NCBI GenBank assembly: GCA_964443025.1
Contig: CAYUEL010000092.1
Coordinates: 1-8,615, forward strand
DNA from: JAJFKJ01 sp964443025
GTDB taxonomy: Bacteria > Pseudomonadota > Gammaproteobacteria > JABCZS01
Direction of reading: 5' to 3'
DNA length: 8,615 bases
Positions within the stretch are counted from its first letter, which is position 1, and each line of letters begins with the position of its first letter. A program made the translations under genes and the position numbers. The notes under the pieces were generated by a model. The model saw only the letters and a program-made list of their open reading frames with translations, was not told the origin of the DNA and ran no database searches. Below, piece by piece: positions 6,033-8,615 of this stretch.

Positions 6033-7469
6033 ATGATGCAAAAAAAATCACAACAAGGCGTGACCCTCTTCGAGATGCTGCTCGTGCTGATGATTACGGC
6101 ATTGGTTGCGGTAGCGGCTATTCGTTATGCTGATCGTCAACGGGATGAAGCTGTGGCCGATCGACTCGCTGAAAAATTATATTTTTATAGCCAAGCGGTG
6201 CGTGAATATGCGTTTGATAATCAAGAAGCCATTGAAGCCGGCACTATTACAATGACGCAGCTGGGTGTTGATTGGTTGAAAGAGGCAGAAGCAGGTTTGA
6301 ATGAAACCGGCGAACCTTATTTGAATGATGATTTTACCTTTGCGCAAGGCATGGAACCTCTCTTTTTAGGCGAGTTTGATGGAACGGTAGGCGTGCAAAA
6401 CAATCCCGATGAAGATATTGTCCAAACTGAATTGAGCTGGAATGCCACGGAAGATCGCCCTGAAATTGAAGTTCTTATAGGCAGCCTTTATGATCCTAAC
6501 ACAGGTTCGGATAGTCAAGGCGTCCGATATCCCCCGCAAGTCATGCCGGATATTAGCGCGACTGCTGCACAAAAAGCATCGGAATTTTATGATCCTCACA
6601 AAGGTTTTGCGGCATTGACTTACCAAGTGGATATTACGGATCCGAGTTTTCCAAACGTACCTATTGTTGGCAACCTTTCGCATACATCCACAGAATCCGA
6701 AGATTATTTGCGCATTGATGGTCAGAATTATATGAAAGATTTTATCGATTTTATTGATGCCGATGTGCACGGAAATGTCACGGAAGCGCAAGACGATTAC
6801 GGTATTCGTTACATTGAAACGATTGCGTTTGATGATAATGCCACGAATTCTAAGATTTCTAAGTTAAGAACGTTGGATTTTCATGATGAGGCCTTAAACA
6901 GCACGGCGACTAATACAACCAAAGTGAATAATCTAGATGTATTAAATTTTAAAAATAATCAGAGCGCAAATTCAGGCATACTCAACAATGCCTATAAAAT
7001 AAATTTTAAAAGAATACCTGTTGGTGTGGGTGGGAGTCCGTCTTCACCAAGCTTGATTTATGCAGGGGGGGAAATTAACAACCTACAAACGTTGAATTTT
7101 GCCGCAGTATCTACGCTTACTCAAATCAACAACCTCAATGAAATTAATCTTACAGCAAATAGAAAAATAAATACAATGGAGATGCGTGTTTGTAAAGGCA
7201 TTTCTGATGGTAAGTATTTTTTAACAAAGCGCAATGAGGGATCTGCCTGTTTTCTTATAAAAGATGCAGATTCGGCGGACTGTGAAATTATTAGAAACAC
7301 AGGAAACGCGGGGGGCGCAGGTATATTTTACCTTGGTCAAGTTGCAAATAATGATGGAGGAAAATGTGCTTTTGGATGCTTGGTGTGGAATGCTAGCGCA
7401 GTGGGTAGTAATTTTTGTACTACCACAACCACATCTAATACACCTTTGACTAACGGGGCATGGTACTAA
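6033..7469 (+). CDS. pilV: PilV-like minor prepilin with long repeat-bearing tip (third paralogue)
   Basis: The largest of the three, 478 residues from ATG 6033. The leader is MMQKKSQQG | VTLFE, with Gly -1 and Glu +5, then the helix MLLVLMITALVAVAAI. The core (about 40-215) is recognisably related to the other two: E-T-G-E-P-[FY]-L and D-F-[ST]-F agree with the second gene. A hinge, YLRIDGQNYMKDFIDF, lies at 225-240. Residues 260-386 hold about seven short repeats of the form I-N-N-L-x-x-L-N-F. The C-terminal domain has six cysteines (387, 406, 417, 445, 449, 462), four aligning with those of the second paralogue. The frame also allows TTG 6012, overlapping the previous gene, and GTG 6024. 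I prefer ATG 6033 or 6036 because it gives a normal short leader with GTGAG just upstream. An A8 run follows the start, and G7 and G6 runs lie in the tip. DNA after 6840 is clearly more AT-rich than the 5' part. The stop overlaps the pilT stop. Confidence 0.78.
   Translation: MMQKKSQQGVTLFEMLLVLMITALVAVAAIRYADRQRDEAVADRLAEKLYFYSQAVREYAFDNQEAIEAGTITMTQLGVDWLKEAEAGLNETGEPYLNDDFTFAQGMEPLFLGEFDGTVGVQNNPDEDIVQTELSWNATEDRPEIEVLIGSLYDPNTGSDSQGVRYPPQVMPDISATAAQKASEFYDPHKGFAALTYQVDITDPSFPNVPIVGNLSHTSTESEDYLRIDGQNYMKDFIDFIDADVHGNVTEAQDDYGIRYIETIAFDDNATNSKISKLRTLDFHDEALNSTATNTTKVNNLDVLNFKNNQSANSGILNNAYKINFKRIPVGVGGSPSSPSLIYAGGEINNLQTLNFAAVSTLTQINNLNEINLTANRKINTMEMRVCKGISDGKYFLTKRNEGSACFLIKDADSADCEIIRNTGNAGGAGIFYLGQVANNDGGKCAFGCLVWNASAVGSNFCTTTTTSNTPLTNGAWY
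6810..7190 (+). repeat. Array of degenerate I-N-N-L-x-x-L-N-F coding repeats in the third pilV-like gene
   Basis: Successive units read YIETIAF, KISKLRTLDF, KVNNLDVLNF, ILNNAYKINF, EINNLQTLNF, QINNLNEINL and KINTMEMRV, separated by 4 to 20 variable residues rich in Asn, Ser and Thr. At DNA level the ATTAACAACCT / ATCAACAACCT units near 7073 and 7125 are similar. Alternating hydrophobic residues suggest a stacked beta-strand shaft, as in solenoid or tail-fibre-like adhesins; this is a structural inference. Confidence 0.6.
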
Positions 7470-8461
7470 ACCTTTCCTTCCATCACCAGCTTTTGCAACG
7501 AAGCTTCTTTTGTTTGCATGCCTTGTGCGCCACCGGTTTGGATGGCTGAAATGATTTGAGAAACTTTATCTTCACGGATCAAGTTGCGAATCGCAGGGTT
7601 GCAACGCATGATTTCATGCACAGCGACACGTCCGCCACCTTTACGTTTCACCAAGGTTTGTGCAATCACCGAATTCAAAGAATCAGACAACATGGTACGT
7701 ACCATCGCCTTTTCGTCACCCGGAAATACGTCGATGATACGGTTAACGGTTGTCGATGCAGATGATGTATGCAATGTTGCAAACACCAAGTGACCGGTTT
7801 CAGCGGCGGTTAATGCAAGCCGAATCGTTTCCACATCGCGCATCTCACCCACTAAAATGATATCGGGATCTTCGCGCAATGCGGATCGCAATGCTGCGCT
7901 AAAACTTTCTGTGTGTTGATGCACTTCGCGCTGGTTAATCACACATTGATTAGGCAAATGCACAAATTCAATCGGGTCTTCAATGGTCAGAATATGGTCA
8001 CGCTTGTGCATGTTAATTTCGTTCACCATCGCGGCCAAGGTGGTGCTTTTACCGGAACCCGTGGGACCTGTCACTAACACCAACCCTTTAGGTTCCTTCA
8101 CAATTTCTTTGAATATTGCAGGTGTTTCAAGTTCATCAAGAGAAGGAACACGTTCTGGAATGTACCGTAATACCGCACCCGCACCACGTAATTGATTAAA
8201 CATGTTGACACGAAAGCGACGGTTGATTTCATCAATACCAAAGGAGAAGTCTAAATCTGTGTGTTGTTCATGCAACTTGCGTTGTTCATCATTCAATATG
8301 GGCCATAGAATCTCTCGGACTTGTTGCGACTCGAAGTTTGGCAACCCTTCAAAGCGTGTTAAATCACCATCCACACGAAACATAGGCGGCAACCCAGCCG
8401 ATAAATGAAGATCGGACGCTTTATGTTCCGCCCCAACTTTGAGTAACTCTGATAGATTCAT
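7466..8461 (-). CDS. pilT: Type IV pilus retraction ATPase PilT
   Basis: Hexameric ATPase that depolymerises type IV pili and drives retraction and twitching. It is not the R64 PilT, which is a transglycosylase. Of 331 residues, the N-terminal domain shows ASDLHLSAGLPPMFRVDGD (15-33). Walker A is GPTGSGKST at 132-140, the Asp box TIEDPIEF at 159-166, Walker B IILVGE at 201-206, and the His box TGHLVFATLHT at 222-232. The retraction-specific AIRNLIRE motif is at 290-297. All motifs are intact. The usual PilT of Pseudomonas has about 344 residues and ends in a further helix (ISRENAREKA...). Here the protein stops at LVMEGKV, about 14 residues short, exactly where it overlaps the last 4 bases of the convergent pilV-like gene. 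ATG 8461 has AAGGAGA 4 bases upstream, which fixes the start. A divergent, conserved neighbour is usual for pilT but is not within the window. Confidence 0.95.
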   Translation of the reverse strand: MNLSELLKVGAEHKASDLHLSAGLPPMFRVDGDLTRFEGLPNFESQQVREILWPILNDEQRKLHEQHTDLDFSFGIDEINRRFRVNMFNQLRGAGAVLRYIPERVPSLDELETPAIFKEIVKEPKGLVLVTGPTGSGKSTTLAAMVNEINMHKRDHILTIEDPIEFVHLPNQCVINQREVHQHTESFSAALRSALREDPDIILVGEMRDVETIRLALTAAETGHLVFATLHTSSASTTVNRIIDVFPGDEKAMVRTMLSDSLNSVIAQTLVKRKGGGRVAVHEIMRCNPAIRNLIREDKVSQIISAIQTGGAQGMQTKEASLQKLVMEGKV

Positions 8462-8465
8462 GGTG

Positions 8466-8472
8466 TCTCCTT
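8466..8472 (-). promoter_or_regulatory. Ribosome binding site of pilT
   Basis: AAGGAGA read on the minus strand, 4 bases before the ATG whose first base is at 8461. It is a near-complete Shine-Dalgarno sequence and supports the chosen start. Confidence 0.75.
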
Positions 8473-8481
8473 ATGTTGAGT

Positions 8482-8487
8482 ATTATA
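8482..8487 (-). promoter_or_regulatory. Candidate -10 element of the pilT promoter
   Basis: An exact TATAAT on the minus strand lies 20 bases before the pilT ATG. A start point about 6-7 bases further on would give a very short leader of roughly 15 bases that still contains the whole ribosome binding site. The -35 position at 17-base spacing (8505-8510) reads CCAAGC, a poor match, and no TG extension is present. If real, the promoter is weak or assisted. Confidence 0.4.
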
Positions 8488-8570
8488 GTTCATTGAATGC
8501 TGGCGCTTGGTTGTTTCCTCATGTGATGTTGCCATTTTGTTTGCGCTTTATCGGGTTGTATGTTGCCAAA

Positions 8571-8615
8571 CACGCCGTGAATACATCCCTGTAGGCTCTT
8601 CCTCGGCATCCCTGC
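8571..8615. repeat. Hairpin-rich, probably dispersed intergenic repeat (cut by window end)
   Basis: Three small palindromes follow each other. CACG-C-CGTG lies at 8571-8579. TACA-TCCC-TGTA lies at 8582-8593. GGCA-TCCC-TGC lies at 8605-8615, and its last base lies beyond the window. The last two share the same TCCC loop with different stems, the mark of a repeated hairpin unit and not of a coding sequence. The string GTGAATACATCCCTGTAGG resembles intergenic repeats I recall from several gammaproteobacteria. I see no gene in 8462-8615. Confidence 0.5.

Noticed and set aside
6366..6791. A 141-residue minus-strand reading frame inside the third pilV-like gene, and other antisense frames within pilQ, pilR and pilT
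   Set aside because: They lie opposite genes with clear motifs, have no ribosome binding sites or recognisable domains, and look like shadow frames.
5700..7469. A shufflon at the 3' end of the pilV-like genes
   Set aside because: I found no inverted copies of alternative 3' ends, no repeated 19-bp-like crossover sites and no recombinase gene. The three genes run in the same direction and each has its own start and core.
7440..7500. A terminator between the convergent pilV-like and pilT genes
   Set aside because: The stops overlap and I see no GC-rich stem followed by a T-run on either strand.
1..8615. tRNA, rRNA, CRISPR array or insertion sequence
   Set aside because: No cloverleaf-like sequence, regular spacer repeats, transposase motifs or terminal inverted repeats were seen; almost all of the window is coding for the pilus genes.

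Overview
This window holds the distal part of a type IVb pilus operon of the plasmid R64/IncI1 PilO-PilP-PilQ-PilR-PilS-PilV kind, read left to right. It runs directly into a chromosomal-type pilT (retraction ATPase) gene on the opposite strand. Moderate GC content, the PilO2/PilP gene order and a typical gammaproteobacterial PilT (GPTGSGKST, AIRNLIRE) suggest a gammaproteobacterium. An intracellular or amoeba-associated Legionellales-type genome is plausible, but this is an impression and not something the sequence proves.

Layout. 1-605: C-terminal part of pilO (window starts inside the gene). 598-1029: pilP, whose signal peptide is cut by an in-frame TAA at 658-660. 1036-2664: pilQ, the secretion ATPase. 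2665-3750: pilR, the polytopic inner-membrane platform protein. 3761-4327: pilS, the major pilin, with an unusual proline-rich basic leader and a perfect 11-bp stem-loop over the codons of the cleavage site. 4352-4945, 4955-6022 and 6033-7469: three tandem, homologous PilV-like genes of increasing length. The first is a membrane-anchored core without a prepilin signal. The second and third are true prepilins with long C-terminal extensions that end in related cysteine-rich domains. 7466-8461 (minus strand): pilT, overlapping the last pilV-like gene by 4 bases. 8462-8615: pilT leader and promoter region, ending in a hairpin-rich sequence that looks like a dispersed intergenic repeat.

How the parts fit. 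Genes are spaced from an 8-base overlap to a 24-base gap, so they probably form one transcription unit that starts upstream of the window. PilQ powers assembly through PilR, PilS makes the filament, and the PilV-like proteins are probable minor or tip adhesins. PilO and PilP belong to the periplasmic/inner-membrane part. In R64 a single pilV is diversified by a shufflon; here there are three separate complete genes and no recombinase or inversion sites in the window. No prepilin peptidase or lytic transglycosylase is present here, so these must be elsewhere.

Most notable points: the nonsense codon in pilP, the three-member pilV ladder with one member lacking a processing signal, the hairpin inside pilS, the shared Cys-rich tip domain, and the short PilT C-terminus exactly where the two loci collide.
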